Positions 9,704 to 19,550 of a DNA stretch of 64,000 bases are shown in pieces. The DNA comes from Candidatus Accumulibacter contiguus. GTDB lineage: Bacteria; Pseudomonadota; Gammaproteobacteria; Burkholderiales; Rhodocyclaceae. The notes beneath the pieces were generated by a model. The model did no database searches. It worked only from the letters and a program-made list of their open reading frames with translations, and was not told the origin of the DNA. The DNA is taken from positions 88,003 to 152,002 of the forward strand of contig NZ_SPMX01000007.1 in assembly GCF_012940005.1 (NCBI RefSeq), written 5' to 3'. The translations under genes and the position numbers were made by a program. The first letter of the stretch is position 1; every line of letters starts with the position of its first letter.

Positions 9704-12541
9704 ATGGAACTCGCCAAGAGCTTTGAACCGGTCGACATCGAACGTCGCTGGTACCCCGAATGGGAAGCCAGAGGCTATTTCGGCGCCGGCCTCGATGCCG
9801 AAAAACCGAACGCTTTCTGCATCCTGCTGCCGCCACCCAACGTCACCGGCACCCTGCACATGGGGCACGGCTTCAACCAGGCGATCATGGATGCGCTCAC
9901 CCGCTACCACCGCATGCGCGGTGACAACACGCTGTGGCAGCCCGGTACCGACCATGCGGGCATTGCCACACAGATCGTCGTCGAACGGCAACTAGACGCA
10001 CAGGGAATCTCAAGGCACGAACTCGGACGCGAGAAATTTCTCGAAAAAGTCTGGGAGTGGAAAGAGTTCTCGGGCAACACCATCACCCGCCAGATGCGCC
10101 GCCTCGGCACCTCGCCTGACTGGAGCCGCGAGCGCTTCACGATGGACGCCGGCCTTTCGCGGACGGTCACCGAAACCTTCGTCCGCCTCTACCGCGAGGG
10201 CCTGATCTACCGCGGCAAGCGCCTGGTCAACTGGGACCCGGTACTGCAGACCGCGGTCTCCGACCTCGAGGTGGTGCAGGAAGAGGAACCAGGCCATCTC
10301 TGGCACATCCGTTATCCGCTGGCCGATGGCAGCGGCTCGCTGACCGTTGCCACGACGCGCCCGGAAACCATGCTCGGCGACACCGCGGTGATGGTCCATC
10401 CCGACGACGAACGTTACCGGCACCTGATCGGAAAAATGGTCCGGCTGCCGCTCTGCGAGCGCACCATCCCGATCATCGCCGATGCCTACGTGGACCTCGC
10501 ATTTGGTACCGGTTGCGTCAAGGTCACTCCCGCACACGATTTCAACGACTACGCGGTCGGCCAGCGCCACAGACTGCCGATGATCCCGATCCTGACCCTG
10601 GACGCGAAGATCAACGACAACGCTCCGGCTCGCTACCAGGGCATGGATCGCTTTGCAGCGCGCCAGCAGATCGTCGCCGACCTCGAAGCAGCAGGCCTGC
10701 TCGACAAGGTCGATGCGCATCTGCTGAAAGTGCCGCGCGGCGACCGTACCGGCGTGGTGATCGAGCCGATGCTCACCGACCAATGGTTTGTCGCCATGAG
10801 CAAGGCCGGTGCCGATGGCAGCAGCATCGCCGGCAAGGCTCTGGCATGTGTCGCGGCAGGCGAGATCCGGTTCTTCCCCGAGAACTGGATCAACACCTAC
10901 AACCAGTGGCTGAACAACATCCAGGACTGGTGCATCTCGCGGCAGCTCTGGTGGGGCCATCAGATTCCTGCCTGGTATGGCGAGAGTGGACAGATCTTTG
11001 TCGCTCATGACGAAACCGAAGCCAGGAACGAGGCTGCGGCACAAGGCTACCACGGCCCGCTGAGACGCGACCCGGACGTCCTCGATACCTGGTATTCGTC
11101 AGCACTGTGGCCGTTCTCGACACTCGACTGGACGCCGCAGTGGCCAGCCGAAAGCAACCCGGCGCTCGACCTCTACCTGCCTTCGACAGTCCTGGTGACC
11201 GGTTTCGACATCATTTTCTTCTGGGTGGCGCGCATGGTGATGATGACCAAACATCTCACCGGCAAAATCCCCTTCAGACACGTCTATGTGCACGGCCTGA
11301 TCCGCGACGCCGAAGGCCAGAAAATGAGCAAGTCGAAGGGCAATGTCCTCGACCCGATCGACCTCATCGACGGCATCGGCCTCGACGCGCTGATCGAGAA
11401 GCGCACCAGCGGACTGATGAACCCCAAACAGGCCGCAGAGATCGAAAAGCGCACGCGCAAGGAATTCCCGGCAGGCATCCAGGCATTCGGCACCGACGCA
11501 CTGCGCTTCACCTTTCTGTCACTGGCCAGCCCCGGTCGCGACATCAAGTTCGACCTTAACCGCTGCGAAGGCTACCGCAACTTCTGCAACAAGCTGTGGA
11601 ACGCCACCCGCTTCGTGCTGATGCACACCGCAGACCAGGATCTCGGCCTGGCAAGCGATACGGCTGACGACTGTGGGTCAGCGCTGCGCTTCTCGTTTGC
11701 TGACCGCTGGATCGTCAGCAAACTGCAGCGTACCGAAGCCGAGGTCGAACAGCATTACGCCGACTACCGCTTCGACCTGCTGGCGCGCTCGGTCTACGAG
11801 TTCGTCTGGGACGAGTTCTGCGACTGGTATGTCGAGTTGTCGAAGGTGCAACTGCAGCAGGGTTCCGTCGAAGAAGTCCGCGCGACGCGGCGGACGCTGG
11901 CGCGCGTACTGGAGACGGTGCTGCGCCTGGCCCACCCGCTGCTGCCCTTCATTACCGAAGAACTCTGGCAGGCGGTGGCGCCGATCGCCGGCCGCAAGAC
12001 CCATGCCTCGGTGATGCTCGCGGCCTATCCGCAGGCGCAGGCAGCAAGCATCGACCCGGCCAGCGAAGCCCGCGTCCAGGAACTGAAGAATCTGGCTTAC
12101 GCCTGCCGCAACCTGCGTGGCGAAATGAACCTCTCGCCGGCGCTGCGGGTTCCGCTGCTCGCCAGCGGCCAGGCCGCATCGCTCGCCGGCTTCGCGCCCT
12201 ATCTCAAAGCGCTCTGCAAGCTCTCCGACCTGCAGATCGTCGACGAAATACCGGCCGACGCCAGCGCACCGATCGCCATCGTGGGCGAAACCCGGCTGAT
12301 GCTGCAGGTTCAGATCGACCTGGCTGTCGAATGCGAACGCCTGGACAAGGAGATCGCGCGACTCGGCACCGAGATCGGCAAGGCGAAAGCCAAGCTCGCC
12401 AACGAGAGCTTCGTCGCGCGCGCTCCGGCCGCAGTGGTCGAACAGGAAAGGAAGCGCCTCCAGGACTTCGTCGCCACGCTCGAAAAACTCGAACCGCAAC
12501 GCGAACGCCTCAGGCGGTCACAGCCAGCAAACAGCCGGTAA
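9704..12541 (+). CDS. valS: Valyl-tRNA synthetase
   Basis: 945-residue class I synthetase. The HIGH motif is in [13 protein letters not shown] near residue 45, the editing domain follows, and the KMSKS motif is in [14 protein letters not shown] near residue 545. The anticodon-binding domain and a C-terminal coiled coil ([20 protein letters not shown]) complete the protein. The last 100 bp of the gene recur at 23621, so the final residues after LRRSQ differ between the two copies. Here the protein ends SQPANSR. Confidence 0.97.
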   Translation: MELAKSFEPVDIERRWYPEWEARGYFGAGLDAEKPNAFCILLPPPNVTGTLHMGHGFNQAIMDALTRYHRMRGDNTLWQPGTDHAGIATQIVVERQLDAQGISRHELGREKFLEKVWEWKEFSGNTITRQMRRLGTSPDWSRERFTMDAGLSRTVTETFVRLYREGLIYRGKRLVNWDPVLQTAVSDLEVVQEEEPGHLWHIRYPLADGSGSLTVATTRPETMLGDTAVMVHPDDERYRHLIGKMVRLPLCERTIPIIADAYVDLAFGTGCVKVTPAHDFNDYAVGQRHRLPMIPILTLDAKINDNAPARYQGMDRFAARQQIVADLEAAGLLDKVDAHLLKVPRGDRTGVVIEPMLTDQWFVAMSKAGADGSSIAGKALACVAAGEIRFFPENWINTYNQWLNNIQDWCISRQLWWGHQIPAWYGESGQIFVAHDETEARNEAAAQGYHGPLRRDPDVLDTWYSSALWPFSTLDWTPQWPAESNPALDLYLPSTVLVTGFDIIFFWVARMVMMTKHLTGKIPFRHVYVHGLIRDAEGQKMSKSKGNVLDPIDLIDGIGLDALIEKRTSGLMNPKQAAEIEKRTRKEFPAGIQAFGTDALRFTFLSLASPGRDIKFDLNRCEGYRNFCNKLWNATRFVLMHTADQDLGLASDTADDCGSALRFSFADRWIVSKLQRTEAEVEQHYADYRFDLLARSVYEFVWDEFCDWYVELSKVQLQQGSVEEVRATRRTLARVLETVLRLAHPLLPFITEELWQAVAPIAGRKTHASVMLAAYPQAQAASIDPASEARVQELKNLAYACRNLRGEMNLSPALRVPLLASGQAASLAGFAPYLKALCKLSDLQIVDEIPADASAPIAIVGETRLMLQVQIDLAVECERLDKEIARLGTEIGKAKAKLANESFVARAPAAVVEQERKRLQDFVATLEKLEPQRERLRRSQPANSR

Positions 12542-12576
12542 ACTGGCCCACTGAGTCAAGATTGCTTTGCGTATGG
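12441..12576 (+). repeat. Direct repeat, copy 1 (valS 3' end)
   Basis: From AACAGGAAAGGAAGCGCCTC at 12441, 85 bp are identical to 23621-23705. Copy 1 then has 11 extra bases (AGCAAACAGCC), followed by about 40 bp that differ at two positions and end GCGTATGG. Both copies point the same way and lie 11.2 kb apart. They bracket the restriction-modification segment, as expected for an inserted island or a duplication with the 3' end of valS as attachment or recombination site. Confidence 0.93.
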
Positions 12577-12880
12577 CATTCCAGACGCTCAAGGCGCGGC
12601 TCAAGCCGGTCTGCCATCGCACCCTGCGCCGCCAGGTGACGGCCTACATCCCCTACACCCCGCTGGTTGAGGAATTCACGCCGGAGGAAAGCGAAGACCG
12701 GCTCTACCATCTCGTCTCCGAATACCTGCAACAGGATAATCTCCAGGCTCTGCCGGCCAGTCAGCGCAGCCTTGATGACGCTGGTGCTGCGCAAGCTACT
12801 GGCTTCATCGACCTTCGCCATTGCCGGCGCTGACTTCGATTTCCAACCGGCTCAAAACCAAGCTCCGCATGCAAGAGCCC
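12573..12880 (+). pseudogene. Fragment of a SNF2/DEAD-type helicase
   Basis: Begins immediately at the end of the direct repeat. One frame reads FQTLKARLKPVCHRTLRRQ, TPLVEEFTPEESEDRLYHL and LQALPASQRSL. The similarity then moves to a second frame (MTLVLRKLLASSTFAIAGA) and a third (LTSISNRLKTKLR). This looks like a middle piece of a large phage/R-M-associated SNF2-like helicase, without its Walker motifs or its C-terminus and with at least two frameshifts. It is a remnant. The family assignment is from recall of the motif pattern, not from a search. Confidence 0.6.
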
Positions 12881-13047
12881 GCCGAATCATTGGATTGCAG
12901 TTGTTCGATGGCCACAACCCCGCCGAGCGCCATATCTGGAAAGCCATCACGCTTTCGCAATCGCAAGATGTCGCGTCGCAAGCAGCAGCCATTCGCGATT
13001 ACCTGGGCATCTCGCTCGATCAGCAGACGGCCTGGAAAACAGAGTGA
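12836..13047 (+). pseudogene. C-terminal remnant of an unidentified protein
   Basis: A frame without a start of its own reads RRIIGLQLFDGHNPAERHIWKAI... and ends DYLGISLDQQTAWKTE with TGA at 13045-13047. It follows the helicase debris directly and overlaps it slightly in another frame. I do not recognise the family. It may be the tail of a gene cut by the event that built this segment. The next gene starts 26 bp downstream. Confidence 0.35.
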
Positions 13048-13073
13048 AACAAGGACAAGGGGAATACATCGCG

Positions 13074-14276
13074 ATGAACACAAGTCCCATTACAAGAATC
13101 GTCATCAAGCGATTCCGCAGCTTTCCCTCGGCGGTTCTCGAACTGGACAATCCCTTGTTCGTGGTGGGGCGCAACGGATCGGGAAAATCGAATCTCGCCG
13201 ATGTTTTCAGTTTCGTTGCCGAAGCGATGTCATCCCCGCTTCAGGCAGTATTGGACCGCAAAGGCGGTATTTCGGCCGTGCGCAATCGCAGTTCAGTCAA
13301 GAGTGCTCCTCCCAATTTGGGTCTGGCATTTGAATTCGGTGCATTCAACGGCATCGCGGGGGGCCGGTTCGCGTTCGAGATCAAGGCACTGCCAAACTAT
13401 GGCTTCCGCATAGTGCGGGAGCAATGTCTGGTGTGCGGCAAAAGCGGCATACGCTGGTGGTTTGATCGTTCCGACATATGGAAGAGCAACGCCGATGGAC
13501 TGACACCAGCACTGGAACCCACGGCGCTGGCATTGCCCCTGGTTGGTGGGGACGAGCGCTTTGCTTGCATTTTGAAGGTACTCAGCGCCATGCGCGTTTA
13601 CTCCATCGAACCGGCGAAGCTCAGGGAAATGCAGGATCCAGACAGCGGCATCGTACTCAAACCCGACGGTAGCAATGCAGCCAGCGTGCTCCAGGAGTTG
13701 TCACGTGGGGAAAACGCAAAGTCAGTTCGGCAGGAAGTCTTCCGGATTCTCGAGAGCATCGTTCCCGAGACCAAGGCGGTTGCCCACAAAAAGCACGGCA
13801 ACAAGTGGTCGATGAGCTTTTCGCAGGAATGGGGAGAGGGCAAGAAGCTGACGTTCGACGCCTTCAGTATGTCCGATGGCACTTTGCGCTCGCTGGGTCT
13901 CATCATGGCGGTTTTTCAGAAGCCGAGTCCCTCTGTACTCGTCATCGAGGAACCGGAAGCCACCATCCATCCCGGTGCATTGGGCGCCGTGCTCGATCTG
14001 ATCCGCCGGGCAGCCAAGACTATGCAAGTCGTCGTGACCACCCACAGTCCCGAGTTGCTCGATGCGAAGTGGATCACCGACAACAACCTGCGCATCGTCT
14101 CGTGGCAGGAGGGTGCGTCTCATTTGCTGATGCCTTCCGCCGCGACGCGCGAAGCCATGCGCAGCGATCTCATGGGCGCCGGCGAACTGCTGCGCGCTAA
14201 CGCGCTTCACGCTGAGGACTTGTTCGCTAGCGACGATGCCTTGCGCAATGGCAGCCTGTTCGAGACGTTGGCATGA
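13074..14276 (+). CDS. AAA family ATPase (OLD/ABC-like, AAA_15/AAA_21 type)
   Basis: 400 aa. Residues 5-25 form the ABC-type strand ITRIVIKRFRSFPSAVLELD. Walker A is GRNGSGKS at 32-39. Walker B with the catalytic Glu, VLVIEEPEATIHPG, is at about 286-299, and the sensor/H-loop TTHSPELLD is near 325. This layout is that of SMC-like/OLD-like ATPases used in defence systems. The last four bases overlap the DUF4276 gene, so the pair should be translated together. I chose ATG 13074 because the ABC strand begins there; an in-frame ATG at 13044 would add 10 residues. Confidence 0.85.
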   Translation: MNTSPITRIVIKRFRSFPSAVLELDNPLFVVGRNGSGKSNLADVFSFVAEAMSSPLQAVLDRKGGISAVRNRSSVKSAPPNLGLAFEFGAFNGIAGGRFAFEIKALPNYGFRIVREQCLVCGKSGIRWWFDRSDIWKSNADGLTPALEPTALALPLVGGDERFACILKVLSAMRVYSIEPAKLREMQDPDSGIVLKPDGSNAASVLQELSRGENAKSVRQEVFRILESIVPETKAVAHKKHGNKWSMSFSQEWGEGKKLTFDAFSMSDGTLRSLGLIMAVFQKPSPSVLVIEEPEATIHPGALGAVLDLIRRAAKTMQVVVTTHSPELLDAKWITDNNLRIVSWQEGASHLLMPSAATREAMRSDLMGAGELLRANALHAEDLFASDDALRNGSLFETLA

Positions 14277-14897
14277 AGCTGTTCCCGATTGTCGAGGGCC
14301 ACGGGGAAGTCGCGGCGGTGCCGGTACTGCTGCGCCGATTGTTATGGGATCATGCGCTGTGCTTTGGCATGGACGTGGGCGCCCCCATCCGTCGTACCTC
14401 GTCCCAATTCCGGCGCGAAGACGAGGTTCGGCGGATGGTCCGATTGGCCCTGCTGCAGCCCGACTGTGCCGCCGTGCTGCTCCTGTTCGATGGCGAGGAC
14501 GACTGTCCTTATGAACTGGCGGCAAAGGTGCGGAACTGGGCGCAAGCCGAGGCTGGGAACGCCCTGCGAAGTTGTCATTGCCTACCGCGAGTACGAGACC
14601 TGGTTCCTGGCTTCGGTCGAATCCCAGAGGGGACGTTGGAGTATCGCCGACGATGCCCTGGCGCCAGTCGATCCCGAGGCCAAGCGCGATGCCAAGGGAG
14701 CATTGGAAGAGTTCATGCCCAGGTGCCGAGCCTATTCCGAAACGGGCGATCAGGACGCGATGAGCGCCGTGTTCGACATGGCGCTCGCCCACCAGCGAAA
14801 CCGATCCTTCCGCAAGTTGGTCAAGGCAGTGGGCGACCTGGCCAGGCAATTGGGCCAGACCGTACCAGCGTGGCCCCCGGTCGGATGGCAGCAATAG
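14273..14897 (+). CDS. DUF4276 family protein, Toprim-like (frameshifted in this sequence)
   Basis: About 207 aa if read across the shift. The N-terminus MKLFPIVEGHGEVAAVPVL has the VEGxxE pattern of Toprim folds. LLLFDGEDDCP at 70-79 supplies the paired acidic residues, and AYREYETWFLAS lies further on. Up to 14557 the frame starting at 14273 is coding, and after it the next frame is coding (TPCEVVIAYREYETW to the stop at 14897). One extra A at 14558-14559 explains the break. ATGA overlap with the AAA ATPase suggests the two act as a nuclease/effector plus ATPase pair. The Toprim assignment is my inference from motifs. Confidence 0.75.
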
Positions 14898-14913
14898 AGT
14901 GGCATCAGGCGCG

Positions 14914-16533
14914 ATGAGCAAGAAGCAAAAACTCGAACTCACCTGGATCGGCAAGGAGAACCGGCCAAAGCTGGAGCCGCGCATCCTGCTGGAAGACCCG
15001 GCGAAGTCGTACCACGCGAAGCACCGTGTCACCAGTGCCGACTTTTTCGACAACCGGCTCATCTTCGGCGACAACCTGCTGGCGCTGAAGGCGCTGGAGG
15101 GAGAGTTTTCCGGCAAGGTGAAGTGCGTCTTCATCGACCCGCCTTACAACACCGGCAGCGCTTTTACCCATTACGACGACGGGGTGGAGCATTCGATCTG
15201 GCTGTCGCTGATGCGCGACCGGCTGGAGATCATCAAGCGGCTGCTGTCCGACGATGGCTCGCTGTGGATCACCATCGACGACAATGAGGCGCACTACCTC
15301 AAGGTGCTGTGCGATGAGGTTTTTGGGAGAAGGGATTTCGTATCAACCGTAATTTGGGAGAAGAAGTACGCTCCTAAGGCTGACTCGAAACTCCTGTCGA
15401 GTTCCCATGACTTTGTGCTTGTGTACGCCAAAAACGTTGAACGAGTTAAGGTGAATCGCCTGAGCAAGACGGAAAAGCAAACATCTCGGTACACCAATCG
15501 AGACAACGACTCAAGAGGGCTTTGGAAGGCCGGGGATACATTGCGCAATGAGGTGCGTGATTACGCAGTCTTTCCAGTAAGACTACCGTCAGGTCGTGAA
15601 GTCTGGCCATCGTCAGGAACGAGCTGGCGCTACACAAAGGAAAAATTCGCTGAACTGATTGCGGATAACCGCATTTGGTTCGGTGTTGGCGGAGATGCGC
15701 GGCCGGCGATCAAGCGATTCTTGACTGAAGTTAGCGAAACTATCCCGGCAACAACGATTTGGAAGTACGACGAAGTTGGGCACAACGATGAGGCAAAAAA
15801 GGAAAGCAAGATGCTTTTCAGCGATGACCTTTTCGGCACTCCCAAACCAGAGCGATTGATGCAACGAATAATCGAACTGGCAACGGACCCTGGCGACCTT
15901 ATCGTCGACTCCTTCGCCGGTTCCGGCACCACCGGCGCCGTGGCCCACAAGATGGGCCGCCGCTGGATCATGGTGGAGCTCGGCGAGCATTGCCACACCC
16001 ACATCATCCCACGCCTGAAGAAGGTCATCGACGGCGAAGACTCCGGTGGCGTCAGCCAAGCCGTTGGCTGGAAGGGCGGCGGCGGCTTCCGCTACTACCG
16101 CCTGGCGCCCTCGCTGCTGGAAAAAGACAAGTGGGGCAACTGGGTCATCAACCACGACTACAACGCCGCCATGTTGGCCGAGGCGCTATGCAAGCTGGAG
16201 GGCTTCAGCTATGCACCTTCGGACGCGGTGTATTGGCAGCACGGCCATTCCACCGAGCGGGATTTTGTCTATGTCACCACCGCCAGCCTGACCCATGAAC
16301 AGTTGCAGCAGCTTTCCGACGAGGTGGGGCCGGATCGGTCGTTGCTGGTCCTGTGCACCGCCTTCCGCGCCAAGGCCGATGCCTACCCCAACCTGACGGT
16401 GAAGAAGATTCCCAGGCAGGTGCTGTCGCGCTGCGAGTGGGGTCATGACGATTACTCCCTGCAGGTGGAGAACCTGCCCAAGGAACCGCCCAAGCCCGGC
16501 CAACAGTCATTGTTCGACGGGGGGGAGCCGTGA
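14914..16533 (+). CDS. mod: Type III restriction-modification system methyltransferase (Mod)
   Basis: 539-residue adenine-N6 DNA methyltransferase of the beta class. Motif IV DPPYNTGSAF is at 75-84. A variable region at about 135-325 should be the target recognition domain. Motif I, VDSFAGSGTTGAVAHKMGRR, is near 332-351. The C-terminus ends QQSLFDGGEP. ATG 14914 is chosen because MSKKQKLELTW matches family starts; an ATG at 14899 is also in frame. The target-recognition stretch (about 15315-15880) is clearly more AT-rich than the flanks, suggesting domain exchange. The stop overlaps the GTG of the next gene. Confidence 0.92.
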   Translation: MSKKQKLELTWIGKENRPKLEPRILLEDPAKSYHAKHRVTSADFFDNRLIFGDNLLALKALEGEFSGKVKCVFIDPPYNTGSAFTHYDDGVEHSIWLSLMRDRLEIIKRLLSDDGSLWITIDDNEAHYLKVLCDEVFGRRDFVSTVIWEKKYAPKADSKLLSSSHDFVLVYAKNVERVKVNRLSKTEKQTSRYTNRDNDSRGLWKAGDTLRNEVRDYAVFPVRLPSGREVWPSSGTSWRYTKEKFAELIADNRIWFGVGGDARPAIKRFLTEVSETIPATTIWKYDEVGHNDEAKKESKMLFSDDLFGTPKPERLMQRIIELATDPGDLIVDSFAGSGTTGAVAHKMGRRWIMVELGEHCHTHIIPRLKKVIDGEDSGGVSQAVGWKGGGGFRYYRLAPSLLEKDKWGNWVINHDYNAAMLAEALCKLEGFSYAPSDAVYWQHGHSTERDFVYVTTASLTHEQLQQLSDEVGPDRSLLVLCTAFRAKADAYPNLTVKKIPRQVLSRCEWGHDDYSLQVENLPKEPPKPGQQSLFDGGEP

Positions 16534-16787
16534 GCGATGTCCTGCCGACCGGAGAATTCCTGCTTTACCAGAGCGAAGATGCGCAGACACGGGTGCAGTT
16601 GCGTGTTGCCGAGGGAACGGTATGGATGACGCAGAAGCAGTTGGCCGAGCTGTATCAAGTCAGCGTGCCGGCCATTGCCCAGCATGTGCGCAATGTATTT
16701 GCCGAACGTGACTTTGAGGCGTCGATCAGCGTACAGGTTAAGCAGTTGGAGAAGACGGCCAAGAAGAGCAAGGGGAAGAAGGAATGA
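16530..16787 (+). CDS. Short RhuM-like HTH protein between mod and res
   Basis: 85 aa from a GTG start that overlaps the mod stop. GEFLLYQSEDAQTRVQLR and VWMTQKQLAELYQVSVPAI match the N-terminal DNA-binding part of RhuM (virulence RhuM/Fic-associated) proteins, which are normally over 300 aa. After HVRNVFAERDFE the homology ends, and the protein finishes in a Lys-rich tail (EKTAKKSKGKKE). The stop overlaps the res start as ATGA, so all three genes are coupled. It could be a regulator of the R-M operon or simply a truncated remnant. Confidence 0.7.
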   Translation: MSDVLPTGEFLLYQSEDAQTRVQLRVAEGTVWMTQKQLAELYQVSVPAIAQHVRNVFAERDFEASISVQVKQLEKTAKKSKGKKE

Positions 16788-19469
16788 ACCGCCACGTCAA
16801 CGCTATCGCCGGCCGCCTTAGTCTGCGCCATCCGCAGCGCCGCTCGCTGGAAATCCTCGACCGCATTACCGAGATTGCCCCACCGGGCAAGGGCGCCGAT
16901 GTCGCGATCCTGCTGAAGGCCATCCGCAGCGAGTTCCCGTCGGTGACGGATTTCGAGCGCGATTTCCCTTCGTTGTGCTTCGCGCTGGCCACCGGCGTGG
17001 GCAAGACGCGGCTGATGGGCGCTTTCATCAGCTATCTGCACCTGGCGCACGGCATCGACAATTTTTTTTGTGCTGGCGCCGAACCTGACCATCTACAATA
17101 AGCTGATTGCCGATTTCAGCGACCGCAATCACCCCAAGTACGTGTTCCGCGGCATCGCGGAATTCGCTGTAAACGCGCCCTCGATCATCACCGGCGACAA
17201 CTACGACCAGCACGACCCGCGCAGCGACACGCTCTTCGGCGGCGTGCGCATCAACATCTTCAACATTTCCAAGATCAATTCCGAAGTGCGCGGGGGCAAG
17301 TCGCCGCGCATCAAACGGCTGTCGGAATACATCGGCGAGAGCTACTTCGATTATCTGGCCGGTTTGCCGGATCTGGTGATGCTGATGGATGAATCGCATC
17401 GCTACCGCGCCAGCGCCGGCATTCGCGCCATCAACGAATTGAAGCCGATCCTGGGCCTGGAACTGACCGCGACGCCGTTTGTGGAGACCCCGCGCGGCGC
17501 GCTGGCATTCAAGAACGTGATTGTCGACTACCCGCTGGGCCGCGCCATGGCTGATGGATTCGTCAAGGAACCGGCGGTGGTCACGCGCAAGAACTTCAAC
17601 CCGGCGGGCATGTCGGCGCAGGAGATCGAACGGCTGAAACTGGAAGACGGCGTGCGCCTGCACGAAAGCGTCAAGGTGGAGCTGGAGACTTACGCACGTG
17701 AGAGCGAGAAGCCCATCGTCAAGCCTTTCCTGCTGGTGATTGCCCGCGATACGACTCATGCCGGACAACTTTCCGTGCTGATCAAGTCCGACAACTTCTT
17801 CGAGGGCCGCTACCGCGACAAGGTCATCCAGGTAGATTCGAGCAAGACCGGGGCCGAAGAAGAAGAGATGATTTCAAAGCTACTCAAGGTGGAGAACACC
17901 GACGAGCCGACGGAGATCGTGATTCACGTCAACATGCTCAAGGAGGGCTGGGACGTGACCAACCTCTACACCATCGTGCCGCTGCGGGCGGCCAATGCCC
18001 GCATCCTCATCGAGCAGTCCATCGGGCGCGGCCTGCGTCTGCCCTATGGCAAGCGCACCGGCGTGACGGCCGTGGATCGGCTGAACATCGTCGCCCACGA
18101 CAAGTTTCAGGAGATCATCGCCGAGGCCAACAAGCCGGACTCGGCGATCCACTTGCAAACCCTCGTGCTGGATGCGGATGCGCTCGGGCAGAAAACGACC
18201 ACGGTGGTGTCGCAATCGCAACTGGCCACCAAACTGGGCTTGACGCCTGCCCACGCAACCAGCAGCACGACGGTGGCCGGCCAGGATCAAGCGCCTGCCT
18301 TCACCAAGCGGGAAGAGCAGAAAGTCGCGCAGATCACCTACGAGGTCATCCGCAAGCTGGAACACCAGCCGCAGACGCTGCCCAGCATCGAGTACCTGAA
18401 GAAGCCCGAAATTCAGGCCGCCATCGTCAGGGCGGTCGAGGAACAGCACCAGCCGACTCAACTGGAACTGGACGGGGTGACGCAGAAGCCGGACTTTGCG
18501 GCCGTGGTGGCAAAGACGGTCGAGCTTGTCACGCAGCAGACCATTGACATTCCGCGCATTCTGGTGGTGCCCAGGGGTGAGGTGAAATCAGGCTTCAAAG
18601 CCTTCACGCTGAAGCTGGATACCTTGAGGTACCCGGCGGTTTCCGACGAACTCTGGATACAGCACCTGCGCACCAATCAACTGGAAGTGGTTTCAGTGAG
18701 CCGTGGCGGCATCGACGAAGCGCGGCTGGAAGACTATGTCGTCAGCGGCCTGGTGGATTTCGACGATATTTCCTACGACGAACACGCCGATCTGCTCTAC
18801 GACCTGGCTACCCAGACCGTGCAGCACTTCAAGAGTTACCTGACCGAAGAGGACACCCGCAAGGTACTACGTTGCTATCAGCGGGACATTGCGCGCTTCA
18901 TCCACGCCCAGATGCAGGCGCATTACTGGGAGGACGTAGCCGGCCATGAGGTGAAAATCAGTAAGGGTTTTACCGAGCTGAAGCAGAGCGCCTACTCGCA
19001 TTCCGCACAGGAGCCGCCTGCCAACTATCGGGTGGAGCCGACCGACAAGAGCAACATGGCCAAGTACCTGTTCGGCGGCTTCCAGAAGTGTCTGTATCCG
19101 GTGCAGAAATTCGATTCCGATTCGGAGCGCAAGCTGGCGGTGATTCTGGAACGTGATTCAATCAAGTGGTTCAAGCCCGCCAAGGGCCAGTTCCAGATTT
19201 ACTACCAAACCGGGGAGGATCATCCGGAATACCAGCCGGACTTCGTTGCCGAAACTGCTGCAACGATCTACATGCTGGAACCCAAGAAGCGCACGGAGCT
19301 TGAAGACCCGATTGTCGTCGCCAAGAAGGAAGCCGCCGTAAAGTGGTGCGCGAATGCCTCGGACCATGCAGCAAGTTACGGTGGCAAGCCTTGGCGTTAC
19401 GTGCTAATTCCGCATGACGCGATCGCTGAGAACATTACGCTTGAGGGATTCGCGGCACGGTTTGGTTGA
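16784..19469 (+). CDS. res: Type III restriction enzyme helicase/nuclease subunit (Res; frameshifted in this sequence)
   Basis: About 894 aa across the shift. Walker A ATGVGKTRLM is at 69-78 and the DEAD-box variant LMDESHRYRA is near 200. Helicase motifs continue with NMLKEGWDVTNLYTIVPLRA and IEQSIGRGLRLPYG. A PD-(D/E)xK-type site, PDFVAET...MLEPKK, is near 815-833. The frame breaks in a run of eight T (17062-17069); with seven, GIDNFFVLAPNLTIYNKL reads continuously. Res acts with Mod to cleave DNA after head-to-head site recognition. Start by ATGA overlap with the HTH gene. Confidence 0.9.
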
Positions 19470-19550
19470 GTTTGTCCCGCTGTCTAAGTGATTCTGTACC
19501 CGGCAGCCCAGGTGCAGGCGCAGAATGGCTGGCTGGCTGGCTGATCAACA

